In this document: piece by piece, positions 1 to 9,221 of the stretch | Layout of the letters: every line of letters starts with the position of its first letter | Numbering within the stretch: position 1 is the first letter of the stretch | Origin: Sphingomonas sp. RIT328 | GTDB taxonomy: Bacteria; Pseudomonadota; Alphaproteobacteria; Sphingomonadales; Sphingomonadaceae | Direction: 5' to 3' | DNA length: 57,299 bases | Assembly: GCF_000632225.1 (NCBI RefSeq) | Contig: NZ_JFYV01000024.1 | Span: 1 to 57,299, forward strand | Program-made: the position numbers and the translations under genes | The notes under the pieces: model-generated | Seen by the model: only the letters and a program-made list of their open reading frames with translations | The model's database searches: none | Told to the model about the DNA's origin: nothing

Positions 1-396
1 AACACCGCCATTACCGGCCTCCGGTTCCGCTTCGCTCCACCTACGCCCGGCAATGGCGGCCGAGACAACAATGCACTAACGATAAACCCGGACCACCCGG
101 TGGGGGCTGCTCATCATCGGCTCCCCGAATGTCGCCTGCTACATGTTAGAAGAAAGCGACCGCAACCGCGCTCGGTGGACAACTTAAGACGCCGTTTGCA
201 AGCAACAGCTCATTCAACGAGGTTAATGAAATCGCAGTTGACATCTGCGCACTGTAGTGACTATAAACAGGTAACTCATAGAGCGGCGCCCGCGAGGGTT
301 AGTGGCTCTTGTCGATTTCGGCTCATTCGATACTAATCGTCACGCTTTTTAGTAGACATTCGATAGGCGTCGAACGCTCAGCGCAAAGGTGGTGCT
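1..396. other. No supported gene
   Basis: Short overlapping ORFs here have no recognisable domain or start signal. The stretch precedes the HNH endonuclease and may belong to the same degraded phage-like segment. I see nothing firm in it. Confidence 0.4.
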
Positions 397-753
397 ATGG
401 GCAAGCTCAGAGCCTTGCCGTCCCGCCTGACCGCGCTGTGGTCGGGCTTGGGCGGCCTTGCGCCTGTCGAGCGCACCCGCGACGAAGATCGCGCTCTACA
501 CTCGCCATGGCGGAAACTCTACAAGACGGCGCGCTGGCGCGCGCTGCGCATGTCGATCCTCGCGCGGGACCTATTCACCTGTCAGTGGCCAGGCTGCGGC
601 TTCGCCTCCGCCGACACGTCGAAGCTGGTCGCTGATCACCGCGAGCCGCACCGCGGTAACAAGGCGCTCTTCTGGTCGCCGGCGAACCTCTGGTGTCTCT
701 GCGCACCGTGCCATAACAGTCGCAAGCAGCGGCAGGAGCATCGGCGGCAATAA
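397..753 (+). CDS. HNH endonuclease, phage type
   Basis: A 118-residue protein. The C-terminal half carries an HNH/zinc-ribbon core: a Cys in CQWPGC (about residue 63), VADHREPH with the catalytic His (about 83-90), an Asn in WSPANLWCLC, and CxxCHNSRKQRQ at the end. Small HNH proteins of this type usually sit beside the terminase genes of tailed phages, where they assist packaging cleavage. Here a terminase-like HTH fragment lies about 630 bases downstream, which fits a prophage remnant. Alternative ORFs over the same bases lack any motif. The family is clear; the exact role is inferred. Confidence 0.8.
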   Translation: MGKLRALPSRLTALWSGLGGLAPVERTRDEDRALHSPWRKLYKTARWRALRMSILARDLFTCQWPGCGFASADTSKLVADHREPHRGNKALFWSPANLWCLCAPCHNSRKQRQEHRRQ

Positions 754-769
754 GGCTCCACATGCTGCC

Positions 770-1117
770 TTAATTCGACGTCGATTCCGAATCCGCTTCA
801 GGCTGTGTCTTCGAGGCTCGCCGCTGCTCTGCTAGTACGCGGCCTCTCCTAAAAACAAGGCGCAGCGCGTAAAGCAACAACGACAGGAACAAGACGTCTT
901 TCGTAAACTCGACCAAGAAACCACCAGGCTCTCGGTCGAATGAGTAACCGCCTGAATGGCCTCGTTTATGCTCTGCGATCACCCCAGTGGTGACCGCACC
1001 CCAAAGATCGTACAAGATAGCCGAAATCAGCAAAGGCAGAAAACCTTTTAGGACGTTCACATCTAGCCGCTTCCATTCCCGGCCGATCTTGGGAAAACTT
1101 GGGGGAAGCAGTTTCAC
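770..1117 (-). CDS. Hypothetical membrane protein with two TM segments
   Basis: 115 residues that I do not recognise. Two hydrophobic stretches are visible, about residues 24-46 (FLPLLISAILYDLWGAVTTG) and 68-88 (VEFTKDVLFLSLLLYALRLV). They are separated by a polar loop and followed by a basic, then acidic C-terminal tail, so a small inner-membrane protein is likely. It is convergent with the HNH gene (17-base gap). Composition is less GC-biased than the catabolic genes, consistent with acquired DNA. Confidence 0.5.
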   Translation of the reverse strand: MKLLPPSFPKIGREWKRLDVNVLKGFLPLLISAILYDLWGAVTTGVIAEHKRGHSGGYSFDREPGGFLVEFTKDVLFLSLLLYALRLVFRRGRVLAEQRRASKTQPEADSESTSN

Positions 1118-1189
1118 GTCATCGTTCCATCTACGGAGTTACGTCTATCTATCCCATCCCTATCGTAGCGACGTTTACGGATGGTTGAG

Positions 1190-1242
1190 CCTCCGGCGGT
1201 CGATCTACCCCCCCCGGGGGGGGTAGGTCCGACCTCCGCCGG
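1190..1242. repeat. G/C-block palindrome inside a longer hairpin
   Basis: Positions 1205-1226 are a perfect 22-base palindrome: CTA, eight C, eight G, TAG. Outer partially matching arms (CCGGCGG near 1193 and CCGCCGG near 1235) extend the potential hairpin. No gene covers it. It could be a terminator-like or cruciform structure, or a scar of the phage-like segment. Confidence 0.6.
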
Positions 1243-1385
1243 GGGCCGACGCTAAGGACCCCATAGGCTCTCACGCGGAGAAAAAATTCCTCTGGAAAGC
1301 GGGCGGGTGCGAACCTCCAATCTTGGATGCCGCGAAGGAAGCCCGCGAAAATAGTGTTTACTGGTCGCGTATTTGACTTTAATAC

Positions 1386-1530
1386 TTGGCACGCGATGTA
1401 TCGGTTCGCAAAATCGCTGACAAATACAGGATTTTGGACACGGCTATACGTAAGCGCGCGAAGGCCGAGAGTCAGATTCGCGAGGCTAATAAGGTTCGCA
1501 CTGCGAACCAGTGCGAACTAGTGCGAACCT
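1386..1530 (+). pseudogene. Terminase small-subunit-like HTH fragment
   Basis: The reading frame gives VSVRKIADKYRILDTAIRKR, then AKAESQIR and a KVRT segment. This resembles the N-terminal HTH of phage terminase small subunits and related phage DNA-binding proteins (SxRxIAxxxGISxxAIRKRAK), which often continue into VRT-rich repeats. No further terminase domain follows, so this is a remnant. With the upstream HNH gene it marks prophage debris. The assignment rests on motif memory. Confidence 0.4.
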
Positions 1531-1536
1531 GTGCGC
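1501..1536 (+). repeat. 10-bp tandem direct repeat (GTGCGAACyn)
   Basis: Three consecutive 10-base units (ctgcgaacca, gtgcgaacta, gtgcgaacct) plus a partial fourth. A further gtgcgaac occurs at about 1308. It may be a remnant of VRT-encoding repeats of the phage protein rather than a regulatory iteron array. Confidence 0.6.
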
Positions 1537-1580
1537 GCCCAGCCGCCCTCTGGCCTCGATACCTTAGGACGGGAGCATCT

Positions 1581-1612
<32 letters not shown>

Positions 1613-1826
1613 GGGCGACCCGACAAATCGGTCACACAGATCATAGCCACCTCAAGAGGCTTTCCCCGTGTCCTGCGCATGCGTTGGCCGATTGCCATGG
1701 CCGCTAAACTGCTCGACTTTTCGCCCGAGACGGTCGAGCCGGATCCAACCTGCACGAAGCTGGTAAGGCGCGAGTGGGCAGTGAGCGTTCCGGTTCTAGG
1801 AAGCGCTCCGTTTCGTTGGTAGAAAG

Positions 1827-1845
1827 ACCCATTTGCGGCCGTTCG
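1827..1845 (+). repeat. Two-box intergenic repeat, copy 1 (box 1)
   Basis: ACCCATTTGCGGCCGTTCG matches box 1 of the dispersed family (consensus GACCCAnAAnCGGCCATTCG). It lies upstream of the hybrid kinase. The second box is not clear here. Confidence 0.55.
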
Positions 1846-2075
1846 CGCCGTCTTCGCCGCTTCTGAACTTCAGACGTTGATTCAGGCTCGGAGTGAGAGG
1901 TCGTGAAGCCAGCATCAGCGTGGGCCGGACGATCGTTAGCTGTCCCGAAAAAGATGGGGTTTCGATACATCGCCATGAGAGGCGACGAAAAGTCGACCAA
2001 CATTTTTTTACCGCTGCCCTCCCGACAGAGCCTGCAAGAGGATGCACAATTCCATCGTCTGCCATAAGCAAGGCT

Positions 2076-4175
2076 ATGGCATCTCCGAACCCGCACGCGA
2101 GCTTAGCCCATTCCAGCAGTGTGACCGGCAAGGAGATTGCCGAATACGACTGGTCATCCACTGCTCTCGGCCCGATGGCAGAGTGGCAATCGTCACTGCG
2201 CTCGACCATCGCGCTGATGCTGGCCTGTCTGACTCCAATGTTTCTCGCCTGGGGGCCCGATCTGCTGTGCTTCTATAACGACGCTTATCGCCCCTTTCTG
2301 GGCTACCGCGTCGATGATGCCCTTGGTCGCCCCTTCAGAGAGGTTTGGGCGAGCATATGGGATGACATTGGCCCGCTGGTGTCGGCGACACTTGCAGGCG
2401 AACCTCGGACCATGACCAACATGGCGCTCGACCTCAGCCGCGACGGAACGTCCGAACAGAGCTGGTGGACATTCACTTACTCGCCCGTGTTCGACGACGG
2501 CGGAGCCATTGCCGGCCTGTTGTGCGTCACCGGCGAGACGACTGCGCAAGTCGTGGCTGAAAGGGAGCTGCGCGAGCTGGCGGACACGCTTGAGGAACAG
2601 GTGCGCGAGCGCACCGCAGCGCTCCTGCTGTACCAAAACATTGTGCAGTCGGATCAGGCACCCGTATGTGCGTTCGACAAGGATTGCCGTCTGATCGGCT
2701 TCAATCAGGCGCACAGCGACGATTTCTACCGCATCTACGGCTACAGGGTGCGGATCGGTGACGATTTTCCCAGCCTGTTCCTGCCCGATCAAGCGGCGAC
2801 CATCCGCAGCTTCATGCTGCGCGCGTTACAAGGCGAGACCTTTACCGTCATCGAGGAGTTCGGGGACCCCGATCTAGAAAAGCCGCATTGGGAGGTTGCT
2901 TATTCTCCGTTGCGGGACGAACGGGGGCGGATCTTCGGCGCCTTCCATCACGCGCAGGACATCACTGCTCGGGTCCGTGCGCAACGTGAACTCCAAGAGG
3001 CGCAGGAAGCCTTGCGCCAGTCGCAGAAGATGGAGGCGGTAGGTCAGCTGACCGGGGGGTTGGCACACGACTTCAACAACCTGCTGACCGGCATCATGGG
3101 AAATCTCGAACTGCTCCAACTACGCATCGCGCGTGGAAAGTTGGACGGGCTCGATCGATTTATTTCATCCGCGCAAGGAGCGGGCAATCGGGCCGCCTCG
3201 TTGACGCAGCGCCTGCTGGCGTTTTCACGTCGGCAGACGCTTGATCCCAAACCGATCGACGTCAATCGCCTCATTGCGGGAATAGAGGATATGATCCGCC
3301 GCACGGTCGGCCCCGAGATACAGATGGAGGTGGTCGGTGCCGCCGGTGCGTGGCCAGCCATGGTAGATGCGAGTCAGTTGGAGAACGCTCTGCTAAATTT
3401 GTGCATCAATGCCCGGGACGCAATGCCAGAGGGAGGCAGATTGACGATCGAGACGGCCAACAAGTGGTTGGATGGGCGCGCCGGCCGCGAACGCGACATC
3501 GCCCCAGGCCAGTATCTCTCCATCTGCGTGACCGACACTGGCACCGGCATGACGCCCGAAACGATCGAGCGTGCCTTCGACCCCTTCTTCACGACCAAGC
3601 CGATCGGTCAGGGAACTGGCCTCGGCCTCTCGATGATCTACGGCTTCGCCAAGCAGTCCGGTGGGCAGGTGCGCATCTATTCCGAGGTCGGACACGGCAC
3701 GACGATGTGCATCTATCTGCCCCGGTACCTCGGCGATGCCGTAGACATTGATAGCAGCGGCGGGAGCGCCCCCGCAGATACCGAAGGCCGGGAGTCGATC
3801 CTGGTTGTCGATGATGAGCCGACCATTCGCCACCTCATCGACGAGGTGCTCAACGAAGCTGGATACAGCGTGATCGAAGCTGGCGATGGAGCGGCGGGCC
3901 TTAATGTGCTGGAGACGAATGCCAAGATCGATCTTCTCATCACCGACGTCGGACTGCCGAACGGCATGAACGGTCGTCAGGTTGCCGATGCCGCACGGGT
4001 ACTCCGTCCGGGCCTCAAGGTGCTATTCATCACCGGGTACGCCGAGAATGCCGCCGTCGGCAATGGCCACATGGATCCCGGGATGGAGGTGCTGACTAAG
4101 CCCTTCACGATGGCCGATCTGGCACGGCGCGTTCGCGATATTCTTGGAAGGACGAGCGAGATCTGTACCGGCTGA
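2076..4175 (+). CDS. Hybrid sensor histidine kinase/response regulator
   Basis: About 699 residues from ATG 2076. An in-frame upstream start at 1893 would add 61 low-complexity residues across a repeat copy and is less likely. The N-terminus (about 20-170) is PAS-like, followed by a short coiled coil (RELADTLEEQVRERT). A second PAS/PAC module (about 195-300) ends in DITARVRAQRELQEAQ. HisKA carries LAHDFNN with phospho-acceptor His331. The HATPase shows an N box (NLCINARDAMPEGG), DTGTGM, and FDPFFTTKPIGQGTGLGLSM. A C-terminal receiver (about 578-695) has VVDDEP, phospho-acceptor Asp624 (LLITDVGLP) and Lys in LTKPF. No TM helix is evident, so it is a cytosolic sensor. No partner regulator is adjacent. 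Confidence 0.9.
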   Translation: MASPNPHASLAHSSSVTGKEIAEYDWSSTALGPMAEWQSSLRSTIALMLACLTPMFLAWGPDLLCFYNDAYRPFLGYRVDDALGRPFREVWASIWDDIGPLVSATLAGEPRTMTNMALDLSRDGTSEQSWWTFTYSPVFDDGGAIAGLLCVTGETTAQVVAERELRELADTLEEQVRERTAALLLYQNIVQSDQAPVCAFDKDCRLIGFNQAHSDDFYRIYGYRVRIGDDFPSLFLPDQAATIRSFMLRALQGETFTVIEEFGDPDLEKPHWEVAYSPLRDERGRIFGAFHHAQDITARVRAQRELQEAQEALRQSQKMEAVGQLTGGLAHDFNNLLTGIMGNLELLQLRIARGKLDGLDRFISSAQGAGNRAASLTQRLLAFSRRQTLDPKPIDVNRLIAGIEDMIRRTVGPEIQMEVVGAAGAWPAMVDASQLENALLNLCINARDAMPEGGRLTIETANKWLDGRAGRERDIAPGQYLSICVTDTGTGMTPETIERAFDPFFTTKPIGQGTGLGLSMIYGFAKQSGGQVRIYSEVGHGTTMCIYLPRYLGDAVDIDSSGGSAPADTEGRESILVVDDEPTIRHLIDEVLNEAGYSVIEAGDGAAGLNVLETNAKIDLLITDVGLPNGMNGRQVADAARVLRPGLKVLFITGYAENAAVGNGHMDPGMEVLTKPFTMADLARRVRDILGRTSEICTG

Positions 4176-4245
4176 CCGGTTCAAGACAATCGCGATCGAA
4201 GAGCGAGTCGGAAATGACGGTGAAGGTGGCTCAACCGCAGCGACG

Positions 4246-4371
4246 ACCCATTTGCGGTCATTCGTGGTCTCTTCCCCACTCCCCAACTCCAGTCATTCGT
4301 TCATATCCGCAGCATGGCCGCGCCAGGCACCTGATCCTTTGGCGTCGAATGTTTTGATGTGGGAGGAAAGC
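4246..4371 (+). repeat. Two-box intergenic repeat, copy 2 (full length)
   Basis: Box 1 (ACCCATTTGCGGTCATTCG) is at 4246, box 2 (CATTCGTTCAT) at 4294-4304, and the 3' box GGGAGGAAAGC at 4361-4371. It fills the gap between the kinase and the pentapeptide gene. Its 3' box lies where that gene's ribosome binding site would be. Confidence 0.7.
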
Positions 4372-4383
4372 AGACAGCAGCTA

Positions 4384-4860
4384 ATGATCGGCTATGCCTG
4401 TGTCATGATAGTTTACACTACCGAAGGCCATGCGCTTCTGGATACGCACGACGAGCGCTTAGCTGGGGATCTCGACAGTATCGACCTATCCGGTCGTGAC
4501 TTGCGACGTGCGGACCTCGCAGGATTTGACCTAAGCGACGCTAACTTACGCTTTACGAATCTGCAGAACGCGGACCTCTACTGGGCCATCATGTTTCGTA
4601 CGGATTGCACACGCGCTGATCTACGCGACGCGCTTCTATGCGGGGCGGATCTAAAGGAGGTCAATTTCGACCAGTCAGACCTCCGCGGTGCCAATCTCGC
4701 CCACGATAGTGTGGGAGGGGCAACGCAATTGCAAGGAGCCTCGCTGGCTGGTGCACAATTGGACGGAGCCGACCTCACTGGCGCAGAATATGACGATGCT
4801 ACCGTATTTCCGGACAGCTTCGACCCTCAAGCACACGCGATGGGGGAAGTTTTCAGGTGA
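4384..4860 (+). CDS. Pentapeptide repeat protein
   Basis: 158 residues from ATG 4384 (alternatives 4357 and 4405). After a short N-terminal segment, runs of A(D/N)LxX repeats begin near residue 37: IDLSGRDLRRADLAGFDLS, ANLRFTNLQNADLYW, ADLRDALLCGADLKEV, ASLAGAQLDGADLTGAEYDD. These predict a right-handed quadrilateral beta helix as in MfpA/Qnr-type proteins, but target binding cannot be inferred. GGAGG of the upstream repeat copy sits about 17 bases before the start, so the repeat may supply the ribosome binding site. It is in the same orientation as the kinase. Confidence 0.75.
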   Translation: MIGYACVMIVYTTEGHALLDTHDERLAGDLDSIDLSGRDLRRADLAGFDLSDANLRFTNLQNADLYWAIMFRTDCTRADLRDALLCGADLKEVNFDQSDLRGANLAHDSVGGATQLQGASLAGAQLDGADLTGAEYDDATVFPDSFDPQAHAMGEVFR

Positions 4861-5250
4861 GCGAAGCGAGCGTCTGCAATTCGGCGAGAGCCGCCGCCCT
4901 GCCCTGCGGTGACGACGACCCGATTGCGGCCATCCGGGCACACTTTGCCTCGGCCCGAAAGCGGTCATTTGTTCAACTGGATCCGATCACCGTTAGGCCG
5001 AGATCTCCCTGCGGCCATAATCGAGGCAATAGCGGGCCCACCAAGGATATGGCACTGTTCTGACGTTGCTACCTATTGCACAACGCGGCCGATCATCGAT
5101 GGCAGTGCTGAAACATGGATAAGCTGCCTGCCCGCCATCACCTATACGAAGATCCCGCGCTTCTCTGGAGGTAAAAAACTCTGGGAGACGGCATAATCCA
5201 GCATAAAATTTTTAAAACGGTCGGTTTTCGTACGTTGCCAAGCTCTACAC
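4861..5250. repeat. Intergenic stretch with repeat copy 3
   Basis: Box 1-like ACCCGATTGCGGCCATCCG is at 4918-4936 and box 2-like CATTTGTTCAA at 4966-4976. The preceding GCGAGCGTCTGCAATTCG matches flanks seen in other copies. Beyond 5000 I see no gene, only an A/T-rich patch at about 5203-5220. Confidence 0.55.
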
Positions 5251-6144
5251 TTAGCCGCCAGCCCAATACAGGCGAATTGGATTATCGACGAGTAGGCTCT
5301 GCCTTAGCGCCGGCGTAGGCGCAATCAGCGGCACCATATCGAGCAAGTTGCCGTCGTCCGGCATATGGCTCGTCATATTCGGGTGCGGCCAATCCGTGCC
5401 CCACAGCACGCGACCTGGAAAGCGCTCCACCAGAGTCCGGGCGAAAGGAACCACGTCGGCATAGTGCGGCGGACCGCTCTTCGACAGCCGTTCCGGACAA
5501 GTCACCTTGCTGACGACATTCGGATGCTCCTCCATCAGGCGGAGGAAGCGCCCGAACTCCGGGCCATCGACCGGCCGGGTGACGTCCGGCCGACCCATAT
5601 GATCGACGACGACGGTGGTCGGCAGTCTGGTGAAGAAGTCCCAGCGCTCTTCCAGATCGGCCGCTTCGAAATAGAGGACGACGTGCCAGCCGAGCGGCGC
5701 GATCCGGTCGATGATCGCACGGTAATAGGCGTCAGGCTTGGGGTCGGCGAGGCGGCGGACGAAGTTGAAGCGCACGCCGCGCACGCCGGCCGCATCGAGC
5801 TCGGCCAGTTCGGCATCGCTCACCGTGTCGCGCACCGTCGCTACACCGCGCGCGCGGCCGTCGGCGCTACGCAGCGCATCGACCAGCGCGCGATTGTCAG
5901 CGCCGTGGCAGGTCGCCTGGACGATGACGTTCCGGGCGAAGCCGAGATGATCCCGCAATGCGAACAGCTCCGCCTTGCTAGCGTCGCATGGCGTGTATTT
6001 CCGCTCGGGCGCATAAGGAAAGACATCGCCCGGCCCGAAGACATGGCAATGCGCGTCGACCGCGCCCGGCGGCGGCACGAAGCGCGGCTTGCTCGGTGCC
6101 GGGTCCCAGCACAGCCAGCCCGGATCGGATGTGAACGCCGCCAT
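5251..6144 (-). CDS. ligI: 2-pyrone-4,6-dicarboxylate hydrolase
   Basis: 297 residues from ATG 6144 (a GTG at 6147 is possible). It hydrolyses 2-pyrone-4,6-dicarboxylate to 4-oxalomesaconate in the protocatechuate 4,5-cleavage pathway. It is an amidohydrolase-2 TIM barrel: DAHCHVFGPG (about 30-39) gives the paired His at the end of strand 1, VVVDHMGRPD supplies another active-site His, and LWGTDWPHPN near residue 248 carries the conserved Asp. Residue spacing fits the Sphingobium LigI family. Its start overlaps the ligJ stop (TGATG), indicating translational coupling. Confidence 0.9.
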   Translation of the reverse strand: MAAFTSDPGWLCWDPAPSKPRFVPPPGAVDAHCHVFGPGDVFPYAPERKYTPCDASKAELFALRDHLGFARNVIVQATCHGADNRALVDALRSADGRARGVATVRDTVSDAELAELDAAGVRGVRFNFVRRLADPKPDAYYRAIIDRIAPLGWHVVLYFEAADLEERWDFFTRLPTTVVVDHMGRPDVTRPVDGPEFGRFLRLMEEHPNVVSKVTCPERLSKSGPPHYADVVPFARTLVERFPGRVLWGTDWPHPNMTSHMPDDGNLLDMVPLIAPTPALRQSLLVDNPIRLYWAGG

Positions 6145-7166
6145 CACAGCCCCCTCGCCGCCAGTTGCGCGTCGAGCCGCGGGTAGACGCGCCGCGCATT
6201 GCCCTCGAACACCTTGCGCTTGTCGGCGTCGGGGATGGCGAGCGCGTCGATATAGCGTTTGGTGTCGTCGAAATACTGGCCGGTCTGCGGGTCGATGCCG
6301 CGCACCGCGCCGACCATCTCCGACCCGAACAGGATATTGTCGACGTCGATCACCTCGAACAGCAGATCGATGCCGGGCTGATGGTAGACGCAGGTGTCGA
6401 AATAGACGTTACGCATAACATGGTCGGCGAGCGGCGGCCGCTTCAGCATGTCGGCGAGCCCGCGGTATCGCCCCCAATGATAGGGCACCGCGCCGCCGCC
6501 ATGTGGGATGATGAAGCGCAACGTCGGGAAGTCGCGGAACAGGTCGCCCTCGATGAACTGCATGAAGGCGATCGTGTCGGCGGCGATGTAATAAGCGCCG
6601 GTCGCGTGCATCGCCGGATTGCAGCTGCCCGAGACGTGAATCATCGCGGGCACGTCGAGTTCGACCATCGCTTCGAAGAAGGGGTACCAGGCGCGGTCGT
6701 ACAGCGGCGGCGCGGCGAACCGGCCGCCCGACGGATCGGGGTTGAGGTTGCAGCCGACGAAGCCGAGCTCGGTGACGCAGCGTTCGAGCTCGGCGATCGA
6801 CTGGTCGATCGACAGATCCGCGGTCTGCGGCAGCTGGCAGACTCCCACGAAGGTCTCGGGGAAGAGATCGACGACGCGCTTGATCAGGTCGTTGGACCGC
6901 TGTGCCCAGATCCGGTTGACCGCCGCATCGCCGACGTGCGGCGCCATCGCGGAGGCGCGTGGCGAGAAGATCGTCATGTCGGCGCCGCGTTCGCGCAGCA
7001 GGCGCAACTGGTTGGTCTCGATCGTCTCGCGGATCGCGTCGTCGGAGATGGCGGGATAGGCGGGATCGATGTCGCCCCCGGTGCGGAACGCCGCTTTCTG
7101 TGCCTCGCGCCAGTCGGTGTGGGGTGCCGGCGCGGTGGTGTAATGGCCGTGACAGTCGATGATCAT
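6144..7166 (-). CDS. ligJ: 4-oxalomesaconate hydratase
   Basis: 340 residues from ATG 7166, giving the family-typical N-terminus MIIDCHGHYTTAP; the longer ORF to 7250 would run into the LysR stop. It hydrates 4-oxalomesaconate to 4-carboxy-4-hydroxy-2-oxoadipate. Amidohydrolase-2 features are DCHGHY at the N-terminus, MIHVSGS, IIPHGGGAVPYHWGR and LFGSEM(V)GAVRG near the C-terminus. Length matches sphingomonad LigJ. It lies 28 bases after the LysR gene on the same strand and is coupled to ligI. Confidence 0.9.
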   Translation of the reverse strand: MIIDCHGHYTTAPAPHTDWREAQKAAFRTGGDIDPAYPAISDDAIRETIETNQLRLLRERGADMTIFSPRASAMAPHVGDAAVNRIWAQRSNDLIKRVVDLFPETFVGVCQLPQTADLSIDQSIAELERCVTELGFVGCNLNPDPSGGRFAAPPLYDRAWYPFFEAMVELDVPAMIHVSGSCNPAMHATGAYYIAADTIAFMQFIEGDLFRDFPTLRFIIPHGGGAVPYHWGRYRGLADMLKRPPLADHVMRNVYFDTCVYHQPGIDLLFEVIDVDNILFGSEMVGAVRGIDPQTGQYFDDTKRYIDALAIPDADKRKVFEGNARRVYPRLDAQLAARGL

Positions 7167-7194
7167 GCCGGCGACGCTACTGCCGCGCGGCGGC

Positions 7195-8442
7195 TCAGGC
7201 ATATCGGAACGGCTGATCGGCCATTGCTTTTGCGGAAGTCCAGTCGGCACAGGTGACGCGAAACGTCTCGACGAAGGCCGCCTGCAACGCGGTCGGGTGC
7301 CAGTCGCCGCGCATCGTCAGTCCGATCCGGCGGCGGAGTGCGATGCCCGCACCGGGGATCTCGACGAGCAGGCCGGCCCGGCGCTCGAACAGGAACTGGT
7401 CGCGCGCCATCAGCGTCAGCCAGTCGTCCTCGAGCATCAATCCCCGGATCACCAGCACCGAACCGCATTCGACGCGCAGCCGCGGCGGTGTCAGGCCGTG
7501 GTCGGCGAACATCTGCTCCCAGCGCTGTCGCGTCGGCGTGCCCGCCGCGGCGATGACCCAGGGATAACCCTCTAGCGCGGCGAAGGGCGGATCGGTGCCG
7601 GCAAGCGGGTGACCGGCCCGCGCGACGATCACCGGATCGTCGGTATACAGCGGCTCCTGCACCACATCGCCGACCGGCACGGGATCGCGCATCGCACCGA
7701 CCAGCAGGTCCATCTCGCCCTCGCGCAGCCGGGCGAGCAGCTCGAGATACGGCGCCTCGACCACCTCGACCGACGCGGCGGGATAGGTGCGCGCGAAGCG
7801 GGCGAGCGCCTGCGGCAGCAGCACCGCGCGCGCCAGCGGCATCGTGCCGACGACGATCCGCCCCGCCCCCGTCGACCGCAGCGCCGCGATCTCGTCCAGC
7901 CCCGCCTGCAACTCGGCGCGCGCCAGACGCGCGAAGCGCAGAAAGCGGCCGGCGGCAGGCGTCGGTTGCACGGTCCGGCCCTGGCGCATCAGCAACGGCA
8001 CGCCGAGCTGCTGCTCGAGATCGCGCGCGGCGCGGTGCAGCGCGGGCTGCGACAGGCCGGTGCGCATCGCCGCGAGCGCGAAGCTGCCCGCCTCGTCGAC
8101 CGCGATCAGCGCACGCAACTGACCGAGCGTGACGCGTCGCTCGATATGCGGCAGCGGCGGCAGCCGCGCGCCGCGCCGCACGCTCTGGCCACCGCGTGTC
8201 AGATAGCCGAGCGCGCGCTCGATACGGAAGGCGAGCCGCCGCCCCGCCTCGGTCGGCACCGCGCCGCCCGGTTGACGATCGAACAGTGATTGGTCGAGCC
8301 GCGCCTCCGTCTTGGCGATCGCCTGGGTCAGCGCCGGTTGTGAGAGATTGAGCGCCTGCGACGCGGCGCTGATGCCGCCGAGCCGCGCCGCCGCGGCGAC
8401 CGCGTCGAGATGGCGCAGGTTGAAGTCGAGTGGCTCGTTCAT
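7195..8442 (-). CDS. LysR-type regulator with two HTH domains
   Basis: 415 residues from ATG 8442 (GTG at 8451 possible), about 100 longer than a normal LysR protein. Two LysR HTH domains are in tandem. The first (about 8-67) has [39 protein letters not shown] and TEAGRRL. The second (about 104-163) has [39 protein letters not shown] and TPAAGRFL. A type-2 periplasmic-like effector domain follows (about 190-400). It lies between ligJ and the divergent ligK, so it very likely controls the lig genes, sensing a pathway acid. The inverted repeat at 8463-8479 is a candidate operator. Confidence 0.88.
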   Translation of the reverse strand: MNEPLDFNLRHLDAVAAAARLGGISAASQALNLSQPALTQAIAKTEARLDQSLFDRQPGGAVPTEAGRRLAFRIERALGYLTRGGQSVRRGARLPPLPHIERRVTLGQLRALIAVDEAGSFALAAMRTGLSQPALHRAARDLEQQLGVPLLMRQGRTVQPTPAAGRFLRFARLARAELQAGLDEIAALRSTGAGRIVVGTMPLARAVLLPQALARFARTYPAASVEVVEAPYLELLARLREGEMDLLVGAMRDPVPVGDVVQEPLYTDDPVIVARAGHPLAGTDPPFAALEGYPWVIAAAGTPTRQRWEQMFADHGLTPPRLRVECGSVLVIRGLMLEDDWLTLMARDQFLFERRAGLLVEIPGAGIALRRRIGLTMRGDWHPTALQAAFVETFRVTCADWTSAKAMADQPFRYA

Positions 8443-8462
8443 CGCACACACTTAGCACCAGC

Positions 8463-8479
8463 TTATGCCTCGTGCACAA
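8463..8479. promoter_or_regulatory. Candidate LysR operator (lig divergon)
   Basis: TTATGC-N5-GCACAA is an imperfect inverted repeat of the T-N11-A kind. It lies between the regulator start (8442) and ligK start (8544). The role is inferred from position and symmetry. Confidence 0.4.
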
Positions 8480-8543
8480 ATCGACGTTGTCCGCCGCCCG
8501 CCATATCCCTTCTAAGCCACGACAAAGTTACACGGGATCGAGG

Positions 8544-9221
8544 ATGAACATGGCGCGCGTCGTCACACAGATCGAACGAACGAATCCGGCGACGATCGCC
8601 GGGCTCGGTGCTGCCGGGGTCGCCACGGTGCATGAGGCGCAGGGCCGCACCGGCCTGCTCGCCAGCCGGTTGCGGCCGATCTATCCCGGCGCACGCATCG
8701 CCGGGTCGGCGGTCACCGTGTCGGTGCCACCCGGCGACAATTGGATGATGCATGTCGCGATCGAGCAGTTGCGCGAGGGCGATCTGCTCGTCGTCGCGCC
8801 GACCAGCCCGTGCGAGGACGGCTATTTCGGCGACCTGCTCGCCACCTCGGCAATGGCGCGCGGCTGTCGCGGACTGATCATCGACGCCGGCGTGCGTGAT
8901 ATTCGTGATCTCACCGCCATGGGCTTTCCGGTCTGGTCGCGAGCGATCAGCGCGCAGGGGACGGTCAAGGCGACGCTCGGCTCGGTCAATGTCGATCTGG
9001 TCTGCGCCGGCGAGCTGGTGCGTGCAGGCGACGTGATCGTCGCCGACGACGACGGCGTCTGCGTCGTCCGCCGCGACGATGCAGACGCGATATTGACCAG
9101 AGCGCAGGCGCGCGAGTCCAGCGAGGAGGCGAAACGCACACGCCTCGCCGCGGGTGAACTCGGCCTCGACATCTATGCGATGCGCGATGCGCTCGCCGCG
9201 AAGGGCCTGCGCTATGAGTGA
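8544..9221 (+). CDS. ligK: 4-carboxy-4-hydroxy-2-oxoadipate aldolase
   Basis: 225 residues from ATG 8544, preceded by a GAGG-like site; the upstream in-frame extension runs over the regulatory region. It cleaves 4-carboxy-4-hydroxy-2-oxoadipate to pyruvate and oxaloacetate and belongs to the RraA/class II aldolase fold. Visible features are [26 protein letters not shown], the GD(L)LVV segment, [20 protein letters not shown] with the substrate/metal loop, and GVRDIRDL carrying the conserved Arg and Asp. The length is typical for LigK. Its stop overlaps the ligU start by 8 bases. Confidence 0.92.
   Translation: MNMARVVTQIERTNPATIAGLGAAGVATVHEAQGRTGLLASRLRPIYPGARIAGSAVTVSVPPGDNWMMHVAIEQLREGDLLVVAPTSPCEDGYFGDLLATSAMARGCRGLIIDAGVRDIRDLTAMGFPVWSRAISAQGTVKATLGSVNVDLVCAGELVRAGDVIVADDDGVCVVRRDDADAILTRAQARESSEEAKRTRLAAGELGLDIYAMRDALAAKGLRYE

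Noticed and set aside
6165..7256. Long + strand ORF (363 codons) opposite ligJ
   Set aside because: Antisense shadow caused by high GC; Arg/Asp/Val-rich with no motif, while the minus strand encodes clear LigJ.
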